The notes under the pieces were generated by a model that was given only the letters and a program-made list of their open reading frames with translations, was not told the DNA's origin and did no database searches. A program made the position numbers and the translations under genes. This document shows positions 25,586 through 34,645 of a DNA stretch of 64,000 nt, piece after piece. Positions within the stretch are counted from its first letter, which is position 1. Each line of letters begins with the position of its first letter. Source of the DNA: ECT2AJA-110-A sp035399845 (GTDB taxonomy: Bacteria > Planctomycetota > Phycisphaerae > UBA1845 > UTPLA1); the NCBI GenBank assembly GCA_035399845.1, contig DAOPJV010000014.1:49450-113449 (forward strand), written 5' to 3'.

Positions 25586-26445
25586 CTGCCGCCTCCCTTC
25601 CCATCCTGCGTCGTCCCATCGCCGTCATGGCGATGCTTCCACGCCCAGCCGATCGCGCGCACCGCAAAAAGCGGATTGCCGATCAGGTACCTTCGCCACT
25701 TGTGGGCCGGATCCGCGCCGAGTCGATAGAGCCACTCTCCGCCGTTTCGACACAGCCAGTCCGGACCGCGCGGTTCGCGCCCGGCGTAATAGTCAAACAG
25801 CGCGCCGACGCACCAGATCACAGGCGTCTTCAGCGCGGCGGCGTGTTCGACGACCCACTGCTCCTGCCGCGGGCTCGACATCCCGACCAGCAGCGCGTCC
25901 GCGCCGGATTCATTGATCGCGGCCACAACGGTCGACGACTCGCCCGCGTCGAAATACCCATGATGAACGCCGGCCACTTTCAGATTCGGAAAGTTGTCGC
26001 GCAGCTCGGCCGCGGCGGTCGCTGAGACACCCGGCTCGCCACCGAGAAAGAAGAGCGACACACCCTCTTCCGCGCAACGGCCCGCGAACCAATCCGAATA
26101 GTCCGCCGCCGTCATCCGCTCCGGCAGTTCACGACCCGCCAGTTTGCCCGCCAGCACCACGGACATGCCGTCGGCGTAGACCAGATCCATCGCGCAGAGC
26201 GTTGTCAGAAAGGCCGGGTGGCTCCATGCGAGATTCACGGTATGCGCGTTGGCGTAGGCGGCCGTGGTTCGGACCCCCGCCTTGGCGCGTGCGATCAGCA
26301 CTTCGACGAGTTGATCCGTCCAGAGCGGCCGAATCGGCAGCCCCATCACGTCGATCGGATCGGGGATCGCGACCTGCGTTTCACAGGCGACATGCGCCGA
26401 GTTCGGCGCCGCGCGTTTCGTATCAGGCGAAGGCGACAACCGCAT
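25573..26445 (-). CDS. WecG/TagA/CpsF family glycosyltransferase (GT26)
   Basis: 290 residues. The start at 26445 is fixed by AAAGGAGG about 7 bases upstream; the longer open frame is rejected. Family motifs include TTAAYANAHTVNLA, DLVYADGMSVVLAG, FFLGGEPGVSATAA, HGYFD, ADALLVGMSSPRQEQWV and WCVGALFDYYAG. GT26 enzymes add the second sugar (for example a ManNAcA- or ManNAc-type residue) to an undecaprenyl-linked sugar. The gene overlaps its upstream neighbour by 23 bases and the downstream transferase by 13, so coupling is tight. The acceptor sugar is unknown. Confidence 0.92.
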   Translation of the reverse strand: MRLSPSPDTKRAAPNSAHVACETQVAIPDPIDVMGLPIRPLWTDQLVEVLIARAKAGVRTTAAYANAHTVNLAWSHPAFLTTLCAMDLVYADGMSVVLAGKLAGRELPERMTAADYSDWFAGRCAEEGVSLFFLGGEPGVSATAAAELRDNFPNLKVAGVHHGYFDAGESSTVVAAINESGADALLVGMSSPRQEQWVVEHAAALKTPVIWCVGALFDYYAGREPRGPDWLCRNGGEWLYRLGADPAHKWRRYLIGNPLFAVRAIGWAWKHRHDGDGTTQDGKGGGSWQH

Positions 26446-27622
26446 CGGGCGCCTCCTTTCCCTGCGTGAGGCGGCGATACGTGTCGACGTATTGCTGAGC
26501 GACTTTCGCCGCGTCAAATCGATCGCAGACGGTCTGACGGGCGCGAATCCCGAGCATGGCCGCGTGCCCCGGGTCCCGCAGCAGCGACGCAATCGCCGTC
26601 GCCATAGCGTCGGGCGCCTCGGGCTCGACCAACAGACCGTTCACATCGTGTTCGATCGCTTCCGGAATCCCGCCCACTCGCGTCGCCACGATCGGCCGGC
26701 TCACGGCCATCGCCTCGAGCATGACGACGGGAAAGGCCTCGCATTTAGAGGGAATGCAGATCACATCCGTGGCGGCCATCGCCGGCCATACATCCGGCAT
26801 GAACCCCGCCAGCCGTACCTCGTCGGCAAGCCCCGCCGCGGAAATGGTTCGCTCGACCTGCGCGCGATCCGCGCCGTCGCCGACAATCACCCAACGAAAA
26901 CTGACGCCCCGCGATTTCATTCGGGCGGCCGCCTCAATCAGCGTATCGATTCCCTTTTCGTAGCTCAGTCTGGCGACTGTGAGCACGAGCGGCGTTTCAT
27001 CGTTCGCGCCATGCGCGTCGCGAAACGCCTGAACCGCGGCGCGATCCATCCGGGGCGCCGTATCGACACCCGTGTGGATCACGTGAATGTGCGTCGGATC
27101 GATCCCAAGCCGCATTTGCCAGTCTTCGCCGGCCGCGCGGCAGACCGCAATGAAATCGGTCGGCAGCCGTGCGCAGGTCGAGTCCAGCAGCGGATCGCTG
27201 AAACGTCTGCGCTCGCGCCGAAAGGCGCCGATGGCGTACGCGGCGCCGACAATCGTGCCGACGCCCGACAATCGCGCCGCCATTCCGGCCATCAGATCGG
27301 CGCGAAGCAGGTGCGTATGGACGACATCCGGCTGGACGCGATCGATCACGGCCTGCGCCCGGAAAATCGCGCGGGGATCGAACTGCGACGGCAGATCCAG
27401 GTTGAACGTCTCGCAGCCCGCGGTCTCAAACACACTCCGCATGGGGCCACTATCGTAAAAGCAGGCGAAGGACCACTCGCACTGCGAGCGATCAACGTGC
27501 GGCGCCATTCGCGCGAGGAGCTTCGTATCCGTCTTGACGGCGAACGTCGAGACGAAGTGAAGCACGCGCAGCGGGCGCGCACGGCCGGATGGATTCGGCT
27601 TTCCCCCCAACATGACTTTCAC
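26423..27622 (-). CDS. GT4 family glycosyltransferase
   Basis: 399 residues in the GT-B fold. The N-terminal domain carries VVHTHLLRADLMAG. The C-terminal domain shows LTVARLSYEKGIDTLIEAA, WVIVGDGADR and the donor-binding block CIPSKCEAFPVVMLEAMAVS followed by PIVATRVGGIPEAI, which contains the EX7E-type glutamates. It is a cytoplasmic or peripheral enzyme that builds the polysaccharide repeat unit; sugar and linkage are unknown. The start is GTG 27622 or ATG 27613, and no strong ribosome site separates them. The gene follows the GT2-GT4 fusion after a gap of 164 bases. Confidence 0.9.
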   Translation of the reverse strand: MKVMLGGKPNPSGRARPLRVLHFVSTFAVKTDTKLLARMAPHVDRSQCEWSFACFYDSGPMRSVFETAGCETFNLDLPSQFDPRAIFRAQAVIDRVQPDVVHTHLLRADLMAGMAARLSGVGTIVGAAYAIGAFRRERRRFSDPLLDSTCARLPTDFIAVCRAAGEDWQMRLGIDPTHIHVIHTGVDTAPRMDRAAVQAFRDAHGANDETPLVLTVARLSYEKGIDTLIEAAARMKSRGVSFRWVIVGDGADRAQVERTISAAGLADEVRLAGFMPDVWPAMAATDVICIPSKCEAFPVVMLEAMAVSRPIVATRVGGIPEAIEHDVNGLLVEPEAPDAMATAIASLLRDPGHAAMLGIRARQTVCDRFDAAKVAQQYVDTYRRLTQGKEAPDAVVAFA

Positions 27623-27786
27623 GACCGGCGTCGCCTATTCGACGATCGGTCATGCCCCCCTGGCGCTTCGTCGCGGACTGGCGCGATACGCCACACGCCG
27701 TCACTCGGACGACGCGCGACAGCCCGTAACCCCGGCGTCTTATAACACCGGCGCGCAACGCTGCGCCTTCAAACTCAACGTACGAT

Positions 27787-30021
27787 TCAAACGACGCTTC
27801 GGCAATCGAGCCCACGCGCTTCTTCGTACGCGTTTTCCAGCACTTGCCGCGTCCGATCCGCCGATACGAGCGTCCGATCTTCGGATCGCTCGCGCACGAC
27901 ATCACGCACGACGGCCGCAAACGCCTCGGCGGTTCGATCGAGTTCGAACCGACCGGACAATGCCGCACGCGCGTTCTCCGCAAGCATGGCGCCATGCGCA
28001 GAATCCGCGTGCAACGCGCTGATAGCATCGGCAAGTGAGGCCGCGTCCGCCGGTCTTATCGCCAGACCTGTTTCACCATGTTTCAGGAACTCGCCCATCG
28101 CGCCGACGAGCGGGCCGATAAAGGGACATCCCGCGGCGGCCGCTTCGAGCATTGTGACGCTGAAACACTCGGTGTCGCTGCAGAGGCAGCACGCGTCGAG
28201 CGCCGCGAGGATTTCGGGGACGTCGTTACGGGGACCCAGGAGATGAAGAATACGCTCGCTCAGTCCGGAATGCCGGGCGAGCTTTCGGACGTCGGCGGCG
28301 GAGGGTCCGTCCCCGACAATGAAAAACCGCATATCCGGATGATCTCTGGCAAGTCGCTGTGCGGCCGCGATGAAAATGTCGTGCCGCTTTTCCGGCCGCA
28401 GGTTCGCGACGAGACCGACAGCAAACTCTCGCTCTGACAGCCCCAGCCGCTGCCGTCCCGCCGTGCGATCCGTCGGCGTCGCGAAGCGTGTCGTGTCGAT
28501 CGCGTTCGGGATGACCTCGATGCGCCCCGCGGGCAGCTGTTCGATCCGCGCGAGGGCCTCCTGATGCGCCGCCCCGATCGCGATGTAGCGATCAACGCCG
28601 CGCGACAGCAGCCGATTCACGACTTCGATATGACGCTCGCCCGCCTTCGGAAACCAATGACACCAGACGACGATCGGCGTCCGCGTCAGCCCGCCCGTGA
28701 TCGTCGACCAGAATTGTCGATCGCCGCCACTCTGCGACACGACAATCGCATCGATTTGATCTTCGCGCAACACGCGTCGCAGTCGACCGACGACTGCAAC
28801 ATCTGTCCTGAACCGAAGCAGTTCTTCGCGCACCTGGATCTTCGACGCCGCGCACTCCGCCGAGAGAGGTCCGGCGTCCTTCAGGCAGTAAACGATGGGC
28901 TCGACGCCGAAGGACCTCAGCCGCGGAATCATCGACACAAGCATCCGCTCGGCGCCGCCGGGTTCGAGCCGGTTCGCAACGAAGGCCACGCGCAGCGTCC
29001 GAGGCGCCACGCTCGCCGGCGATTCCTGCGGCGCCCGCTCCGATCGCTCGGCGTCGCGTTGGCGCCCGGATTCCGTCAGCCAGCGCGCCGCGCCCTGCAA
29101 CACGCCGAACATCTCCTCCGCGTGCGCGCGACCTCCGGCCTTGAACATCCCGGGCGCGTGCCGCAGCGCCATCATGGCGAGCGAGAAATACGGCTCAAGC
29201 CGCCGCAGACCTCGCAGCCTGCAGGTCTTGTTGAGGATGTAGAGATAGTTGTAGCCCGTCATGAAGCCGAGCCGACGCGGATTCGCCCGGCCCGACGCGT
29301 CGCGACGATGCGTCACGCGCGCCAGCCTGGATTCCAGCAGCCAATGGCGCGGCGCGAGCCGATAGCCCATCTCGCGATCCTCGCCCAGCGCATATTCCGC
29401 CAGCCGCTCGTCGAAGGGGTTCTCCAGGACCACGTCGCGACGATAGGCCATGGCGGCGCCGGACATCCACTTTGCCCGCACGGCGACGTCGGGACTGCCG
29501 AGCGCGTCGGGGGCGGCGCCCGACGGCGTCCCTTTCGGCTGGATTGACCACCAGCGCGCGAGCCGCGCGATGCGATCGAAGCGTCGACCGCCCGGCGTAT
29601 CCAGCTTCGGCTCGCGGACGTGCGCCGTGACGCCCGACACGCTCGCGTCGGCAAACAGCTCCGCCACGCGCTCCAGGAAATCCCGATCGCACGTCACGTC
29701 GTCATCGAGGTATTGAATGATCTCGCTCTCCGCGATGCTCGCGGCGCGATTGCGGGAAGAGGTCAGCCCCGGCGCGTCTGTCCGGTCATACTTCCACATG
29801 ACACCGCCGTCCTGGCATTGCACGGCGATCTGCTCCCAGAGTTCGTCCGGCATCCGGCCATCGTCGATGACGACGACTTCGGCGGGCAGGTACGTCTGGT
29901 TCCAGATGGAATCGAGGGTTTCGGCGAGCGACTCGTGGCGATCTTTGGTGCAGATGGCGACAGCGATGCGCGGCAGATCAGTTCGCTGCAAAGGTCGCGT
30001 TGACACTGTCTGATCATCCAT
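27787..30021 (-). CDS. Bifunctional GT2-GT4 glycosyltransferase fusion
   Basis: 744 residues carrying two catalytic modules. Residues ~15-290 are a GT2 (GT-A) domain: VAICTKDRHESLAETLDSI, VVVIDDG and the metal-binding LDDD motif, with ALGEDREMGYRL as the acceptor-side ED motif. Residues ~345-720 are a GT4 (GT-B) domain: VANRLEPGGAERMLVSMI, LVANLRPEKRHDIFI, FFIVGDGPSAADV and DTECFSVTMLEAAAAGCPFI. The start at 30021 overlaps the flippase stop by 8 bases. No frameshift is evident, so the fusion looks genuine. It probably adds two successive sugars. Confidence 0.88.
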   Translation of the reverse strand: MDDQTVSTRPLQRTDLPRIAVAICTKDRHESLAETLDSIWNQTYLPAEVVVIDDGRMPDELWEQIAVQCQDGGVMWKYDRTDAPGLTSSRNRAASIAESEIIQYLDDDVTCDRDFLERVAELFADASVSGVTAHVREPKLDTPGGRRFDRIARLARWWSIQPKGTPSGAAPDALGSPDVAVRAKWMSGAAMAYRRDVVLENPFDERLAEYALGEDREMGYRLAPRHWLLESRLARVTHRRDASGRANPRRLGFMTGYNYLYILNKTCRLRGLRRLEPYFSLAMMALRHAPGMFKAGGRAHAEEMFGVLQGAARWLTESGRQRDAERSERAPQESPASVAPRTLRVAFVANRLEPGGAERMLVSMIPRLRSFGVEPIVYCLKDAGPLSAECAASKIQVREELLRFRTDVAVVGRLRRVLREDQIDAIVVSQSGGDRQFWSTITGGLTRTPIVVWCHWFPKAGERHIEVVNRLLSRGVDRYIAIGAAHQEALARIEQLPAGRIEVIPNAIDTTRFATPTDRTAGRQRLGLSEREFAVGLVANLRPEKRHDIFIAAAQRLARDHPDMRFFIVGDGPSAADVRKLARHSGLSERILHLLGPRNDVPEILAALDACCLCSDTECFSVTMLEAAAAGCPFIGPLVGAMGEFLKHGETGLAIRPADAASLADAISALHADSAHGAMLAENARAALSGRFELDRTAEAFAAVVRDVVRERSEDRTLVSADRTRQVLENAYEEARGLDCRSVV

Positions 30022-31750
30022 GATCTCGCCAGACTCCGGGAAGCAGCTTGCGGACCGCCGGGACATGCATCGGCACCGCCGCAATATAACGGAACACCTT
30101 TCGGCGTTCATCGGCTGTGAAAATCAGGGCGCCACGCAATGCCAGGGCGAGGAGCAGCAGGCAGGCCGTCGCCACGAGCCAGGGCCGGGCGGCGACGACA
30201 AACGCCGACACGAGCACAATGACGCTACCCCGATCGAGCCGATAGTGTTCGCGCGTCACCAGCAGCACGCAGACGCCCACAGCCGCCGTCATCCCAACGA
30301 CGCCGCACCAGGCGGCGGGCGCCAATCCGGACGAATCAAGGAAACCCACGACGAAAACACCGCCCAACAGGCGATCCAGCGTCTGCGCCCATTCCGCCCC
30401 GGCCACGAAACCGGTCGTCGGGCCGACCAGGTAGATGGCGAGGATGACGCTGATCGCGACACCGGCGATCCAGGGCCAGAGCATCTGTCGCGTCCGCTCC
30501 CGCAGATGGAAGTGCGCCGGGAGGAAGGCCAGGTAGCCGCCAAAGAGGAAGAACAACAGGTGCAGCGGCATGATCTCCGCCCCCGCCGCATAGTCGGCGT
30601 GCAGCAGGCGGATCACCCAGTGCTTTGTCAGCGAGATCGCCCCGCAAAGGAGCAGCAGGCCCAGGCCGACGGTCCGAAACGCCAGCGAGAGTTGCTTCTC
30701 CGCGGCGACGCGCCCCTCCGTCTCCCAGGTTCGCGTGATGGTCGCCATGACGACCGTCGACATCGCGACGGCGCCAACGAAGACGATATTACAGATCTGC
30801 CGCGCGCCGGAGAAGACGGCCATCACGTCGTCGCCGTGAACCTTCTTCAGGTGCCAGGCCGGATAATAGAGCAGCGCCTGCCAGGTCACGCCGGCCAGCG
30901 TCGTCCAGATGCTGAAGCGAATCAGCTTCTTCTCAAGCCCGCTCAGACGCTCCAAACCCTGCTGCGAATTCCACGATGTCAACGCCGGCAGAAGCCGCAT
31001 TCCGAACCAAACACATGGAATCGCCAGGCTCGCGGCGTACAGCGAGGCAATTGTGAAAGCGCTGAGCTGCCCCGTCATCGCAACGATCAGACAGCCGCCG
31101 AGAAACAGGAGGCTGTGTGACAATTCAAGCCAGGACAGCGCCCTGAACATGCGCAGCCCCTTGATGACCGCCATCAGGTAGAAATAGATGGCCGACAATG
31201 CAATGATCAATCCAGTGACACGCGCCAGCGATGGCGCCTCGGCTGAAAACGCCGCGCGCGTGGCGGCGTCGTCCAGAATCGTCGCGTAGAACCAGCCGCC
31301 CAGCCAGTTGGCGTTCGCCAGAATCCCGCAGACAGACACAACGACGACAATAACGAGCAGCACCAGCGATCGCCGCGCGAATCGCGCCAATGAGCCCATG
31401 TTTTCATACTGCGGAACGTAACGCGCGATCGCCTCATTCAGCCCGAGGCTGCACAACGGCGTCAGCACATTGGTAACGATCAGGATGCAGGAGAGGAGAC
31501 CGTACTGCGGCTTCAGCATGATGCGTGTCAGCACGAACACACGCGCGAAATTGAGAAGCCGAATCCAGACGTTGGCGGCGAGGTAGGTTCCCATCGACGG
31601 CGCCAGCGCCGTGCTGCGGAGAATGCCCGTCGGCGCCGAAGGGTCCGGCTGGACCGCCTCCGCGCGCGCCGCTTCCGCGACGACAGGTTCAGGGGGAATC
31701 GCGGGGCGCCCGGGTTTGTCGTCATCAACGGCCGTCATGATGGCGGCCAT
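30014..31750 (-). CDS. Polysaccharide flippase (Wzx-like, MOP superfamily)
   Basis: 578 residues with about 14 predicted membrane helices. The start at 31750 follows GGAG at suitable spacing and lies one base past the upstream stop; the longer frame to 31930 is shadow sequence. The first ~65 residues are polar and acidic. The first membrane block contains VWIRLLNFARVFVLTRIM and PQYGLLSCILIVTNVL, followed by LGLNEAIARYVPQYE, all typical of MOP-family lipid-linked oligosaccharide flippases. It probably moves the undecaprenyl-linked repeat unit to the periplasm. It sits between the polymerase and the fusion glycosyltransferase in one transcription unit. Confidence 0.88.
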   Translation of the reverse strand: MAAIMTAVDDDKPGRPAIPPEPVVAEAARAEAVQPDPSAPTGILRSTALAPSMGTYLAANVWIRLLNFARVFVLTRIMLKPQYGLLSCILIVTNVLTPLCSLGLNEAIARYVPQYENMGSLARFARRSLVLLVIVVVVSVCGILANANWLGGWFYATILDDAATRAAFSAEAPSLARVTGLIIALSAIYFYLMAVIKGLRMFRALSWLELSHSLLFLGGCLIVAMTGQLSAFTIASLYAASLAIPCVWFGMRLLPALTSWNSQQGLERLSGLEKKLIRFSIWTTLAGVTWQALLYYPAWHLKKVHGDDVMAVFSGARQICNIVFVGAVAMSTVVMATITRTWETEGRVAAEKQLSLAFRTVGLGLLLLCGAISLTKHWVIRLLHADYAAGAEIMPLHLLFFLFGGYLAFLPAHFHLRERTRQMLWPWIAGVAISVILAIYLVGPTTGFVAGAEWAQTLDRLLGGVFVVGFLDSSGLAPAAWCGVVGMTAAVGVCVLLVTREHYRLDRGSVIVLVSAFVVAARPWLVATACLLLLALALRGALIFTADERRKVFRYIAAVPMHVPAVRKLLPGVWRDHG

Positions 31751-31751
31751 C

Positions 31752-33347
31752 TTAGCCGTCTCCGAAATGAGAGGCCCCGCCTCCGTCGAATTCCGAGATG
31801 CGATTCCCGCCGAAGGGTCGTGTTCGACGGCCCACTGTGTGTCGCCAGGGTGACGGATCAGGTTCCGCCACGGCCGGCGTCGGCTGAAGGGCCTCGATCC
31901 CGTCACGCCGTATTGCCAGCCAGAGCGCAACGGGCGCCGCCGTCAGTCCGTAGAACAGACAGTTGGCGAACGGGCTGTCGCTCGTCTCGCGGAACATACC
32001 ATCGGCGAAATAGGCCGTCGCCAGAATCCAGTACAGGACGATCAGGTCGCGACTGACAAAGCCAGTCGCGCGTGCGGGGAGTTTTCGATAGACCTCAAGA
32101 CTGATCTTCAGCAGTGTGACAACAAGCCCCAGGTAGATCGCGAGCCCGAGAAAACCCGTCTCCGACACGATGCTGAGCAGGTTGTTGTGCTCCAGGGCCG
32201 ACGTTCCGAACGCCGTGTAGGGACTGGACGGATCGCGGGCGTAGCTTGGCGCGGCGTCGCGGAAGTGACCGAAACCCACACCGAAGATCGGATGGTCCTT
32301 GACCATCTCCCAGCTCATCTGGGCCAGACCGATTCGAAGCATGATGGGACCGACGTCTGTCAGACCACCTTTGGATCGATCTTCGCCCCGAAAGTTCTCC
32401 ATGTTGCCGACCGTGACGACCAGCGCCGCCGCCATCAACGTGGCGACGATGACGACGCGGCTCATGCGTCGCCGCGAATACCACGTCCAGACGACCAGAC
32501 ACAGAACAAACGACAGCCAGACGCTTCGCGTGCGTGTCCAGAAGATGACGGGAAGCATCAGCGCGTTCACACCCACAAGCGGCCAATGCCAGCGCGTCGA
32601 GTTCTTCGCCAGAACCAGGTTACTGAAGAAACAGAAGACCAGCGCCAGTCCCATCTGCGGCGAGGAGACGAAGGGACCGCGAACGCGGCCGAAGTGAATA
32701 CCGACATTCGGATCCGCGATAAAGGCGGGCCAGATCAGTCCCTTGATATGGAACTGCTCACACCAGCCGGTGAAGACGAGATACACGCTCAGGGCCGCAA
32801 AGAACATCGCGATGCGCCGGAAGTCGGCCTCCCGCTGAAATCCGTGCAGCATGAACGCGAACGTGGCGACCGGAAACAGGTAGCCACCGATCAGTCGATA
32901 GTGGACCGTCAGTTCGCTGCGCGTTTCGAATCCGCTCAGAAAGGCCGAGACCGTGAAGTACGCGACGAGCGTCGCCAGCCAGAGGCCGACGGCGCCGGGC
33001 CATCGCAGCCGAATGCGCCCGAGGACGACCATGACGGCGAACAGCGCCCCGACGACAACGATGCCGACGCGGGGAATCGTGATCGCAAAGAAGCCCGGCG
33101 TCTGCATGCGCCAGAACTCTTCGTGCAGGATGATCAGTGTTCCGAACCAGATACACGTCGCCGACAGAATGTCGCGACGGACGGCGAACCAACTGAAGAA
33201 CAGCAGACCGCCCAGCGCCAGCCAGCCGGCCAGCAGGACTTCCCCCGAACGACCCATCGCGTGGGCCGCGAGAAACATGGCGGCCAACAGACCGAACAGC
33301 AGCGACGCGGCGCCGACGATCGGTGTGCGTTGTGAGATAGCGGGCAC
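31752..33347 (-). CDS. O-antigen ligase/polymerase family protein (Wzy_C-like)
   Basis: 531 residues, GTG start at 33347, with about ten to twelve membrane segments. The diagnostic periplasmic loop lies near residues 340-400: MVKDHPIFGVGFGHFRDA and EHNNLLSIVSETGFLGLAIY. This matches the Wzy_C (PF04932) signature HN.fL....E.G..G. It most likely polymerises the repeat units or transfers chains in the periplasm. A ~45-residue polar C-terminal tail is unusual for the family. Its gene ends one base before the flippase start. Confidence 0.87.
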   Translation of the reverse strand: MPAISQRTPIVGAASLLFGLLAAMFLAAHAMGRSGEVLLAGWLALGGLLFFSWFAVRRDILSATCIWFGTLIILHEEFWRMQTPGFFAITIPRVGIVVVGALFAVMVVLGRIRLRWPGAVGLWLATLVAYFTVSAFLSGFETRSELTVHYRLIGGYLFPVATFAFMLHGFQREADFRRIAMFFAALSVYLVFTGWCEQFHIKGLIWPAFIADPNVGIHFGRVRGPFVSSPQMGLALVFCFFSNLVLAKNSTRWHWPLVGVNALMLPVIFWTRTRSVWLSFVLCLVVWTWYSRRRMSRVVIVATLMAAALVVTVGNMENFRGEDRSKGGLTDVGPIMLRIGLAQMSWEMVKDHPIFGVGFGHFRDAAPSYARDPSSPYTAFGTSALEHNNLLSIVSETGFLGLAIYLGLVVTLLKISLEVYRKLPARATGFVSRDLIVLYWILATAYFADGMFRETSDSPFANCLFYGLTAAPVALWLAIRRDGIEALQPTPAVAEPDPSPWRHTVGRRTRPFGGNRISEFDGGGASHFGDG

Positions 33348-33418
33348 GGGGAAGTTCCCTCTCTGGGAAGTCTGTCAATCCAAAGTGGCGCCGTGATGGC
33401 GGCCATCCGCCATGACGA

Positions 33419-34528
33419 TCACGTCACGTTGTACAGCATGGCCGGAATCGGATCCGTGCGCTGGTTCAGCACGAGGCCGAGGCATCGGGCGCCCGCCAGG
33501 TCGAGCCGCTTGCGCGCCTCGCCCACGGTCTCCCGCGGCGTCGAGCCTGCGTTCACGACGACGAGCACGCCGTCTGTCTGCTTGCCGACCGCCTGGGCGT
33601 CCGGATGTCGATCCGCCGACGCGATGTCGAAGATCGTGTGGTCGAATCGATCGCGAAGCTGGCCGATCAGCGACTTGAGCTGCCGGCTCTTGATGAAGCT
33701 CAGCGGATGATCCGCCGTGGGCCCCGCCGCCAGGATCGTCAGTTTCGTGCCATTGTTCAGTTCGATTGTCTGCAGCGCGTCGTCGAGTCTGGCGCGACCC
33801 GCGAGCACATCCGTCACGCCGGGGCCGGCATCGACGCCGAGCGTCTGCGCCAGTCCGGGGCGTCGCAGGTTCACATCCACGACACAGATGTTCAGTTCGG
33901 GGTTTGACTCGGCGCCCAGCATCGCCAGCGACGCCGCAATCTGCGTCGCGCCGTCACCCTGTCGGGCGGCCGCCACAACGACGGTCTTCGGCGGCTCCAG
34001 TTCGCCGGAGAAGAACACGTTCGTCCAGAGCTGCGCCAGTTCGCCTTCGGCCGACTTTCGGAACCGAGCGTTGGCGCCGCTCCATCGTCGCGTGGACGAC
34101 GACGTTTGTGTCGACGGCGCGTCGTTTGACACGCCCCACTTCGCGTTGACGTTTGTCGCGGCGGCCGTCGTGTTCGAGGTCGTTTCGTCGACGACGGAGG
34201 TCGTCGTCGTTCGCGCGACCGGGCCGAACGACTCGTCGGAGGCGTTCGCGCCGGCTTTCTTCGCCACGGGCCCGGCCTTCGAGCCCTCCCACTCGATCGA
34301 CATGTCGAGCTCGACGGGCTTCGCCTGCTCGATCGCCTCAGACGTCATTTCCTTCAGCGCGTCCATCGAGCGTTCGAGATCGGCGGCCTCTTCCAACCAG
34401 CCGAGTTCGGCGTCATCGCCCGAGTTGCTCACGCTGTCGTCGGCCGGCGGCCAGACTTTCTCGTCCGACGAAGGCGTCGAGAAGTCGTCGTCGTAGGGCC
34501 GCTGCGGATCGTTGGACTGATTGGACAC
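33419..34528 (-). CDS. BY-kinase/CpsD-like P-loop protein with degenerate Walker A
   Basis: 369 residues, GTG start with GGAGTG upstream. Residues ~1-165 are acidic and Ser/Thr-rich, probably disordered. Residues ~180-369 follow the tyrosine autokinase (CpsD/Wzc C-terminal) fold: Walker A position AARQGDGATQ, Walker A' CVVDVNLRRPGLAQTLG, Walker B-like HTIFDIAS. Canonical enzymes have GEGKT/S at Walker A; here the lysine is replaced by Ala. There is also no C-terminal tyrosine cluster. It is therefore probably a catalytically weak or dead regulator that partners the adjacent Wzz/GumC protein in chain-length control. It lies directly downstream of that gene. Confidence 0.82.
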   Translation of the reverse strand: MSNQSNDPQRPYDDDFSTPSSDEKVWPPADDSVSNSGDDAELGWLEEAADLERSMDALKEMTSEAIEQAKPVELDMSIEWEGSKAGPVAKKAGANASDESFGPVARTTTTSVVDETTSNTTAAATNVNAKWGVSNDAPSTQTSSSTRRWSGANARFRKSAEGELAQLWTNVFFSGELEPPKTVVVAAARQGDGATQIAASLAMLGAESNPELNICVVDVNLRRPGLAQTLGVDAGPGVTDVLAGRARLDDALQTIELNNGTKLTILAAGPTADHPLSFIKSRQLKSLIGQLRDRFDHTIFDIASADRHPDAQAVGKQTDGVLVVVNAGSTPRETVGEARKRLDLAGARCLGLVLNQRTDPIPAMLYNVT

Positions 34529-34645
34529 GATTCACACTCCGTTACGCCGCGTTTGCCTTCGCGGCCGAATTCGATGTGTCGATATGACCTTCCGTCATCC
34601 GACGCTTCAAACCTGCGATTCCGGCGGTCACGCCGCCGATCGCGA

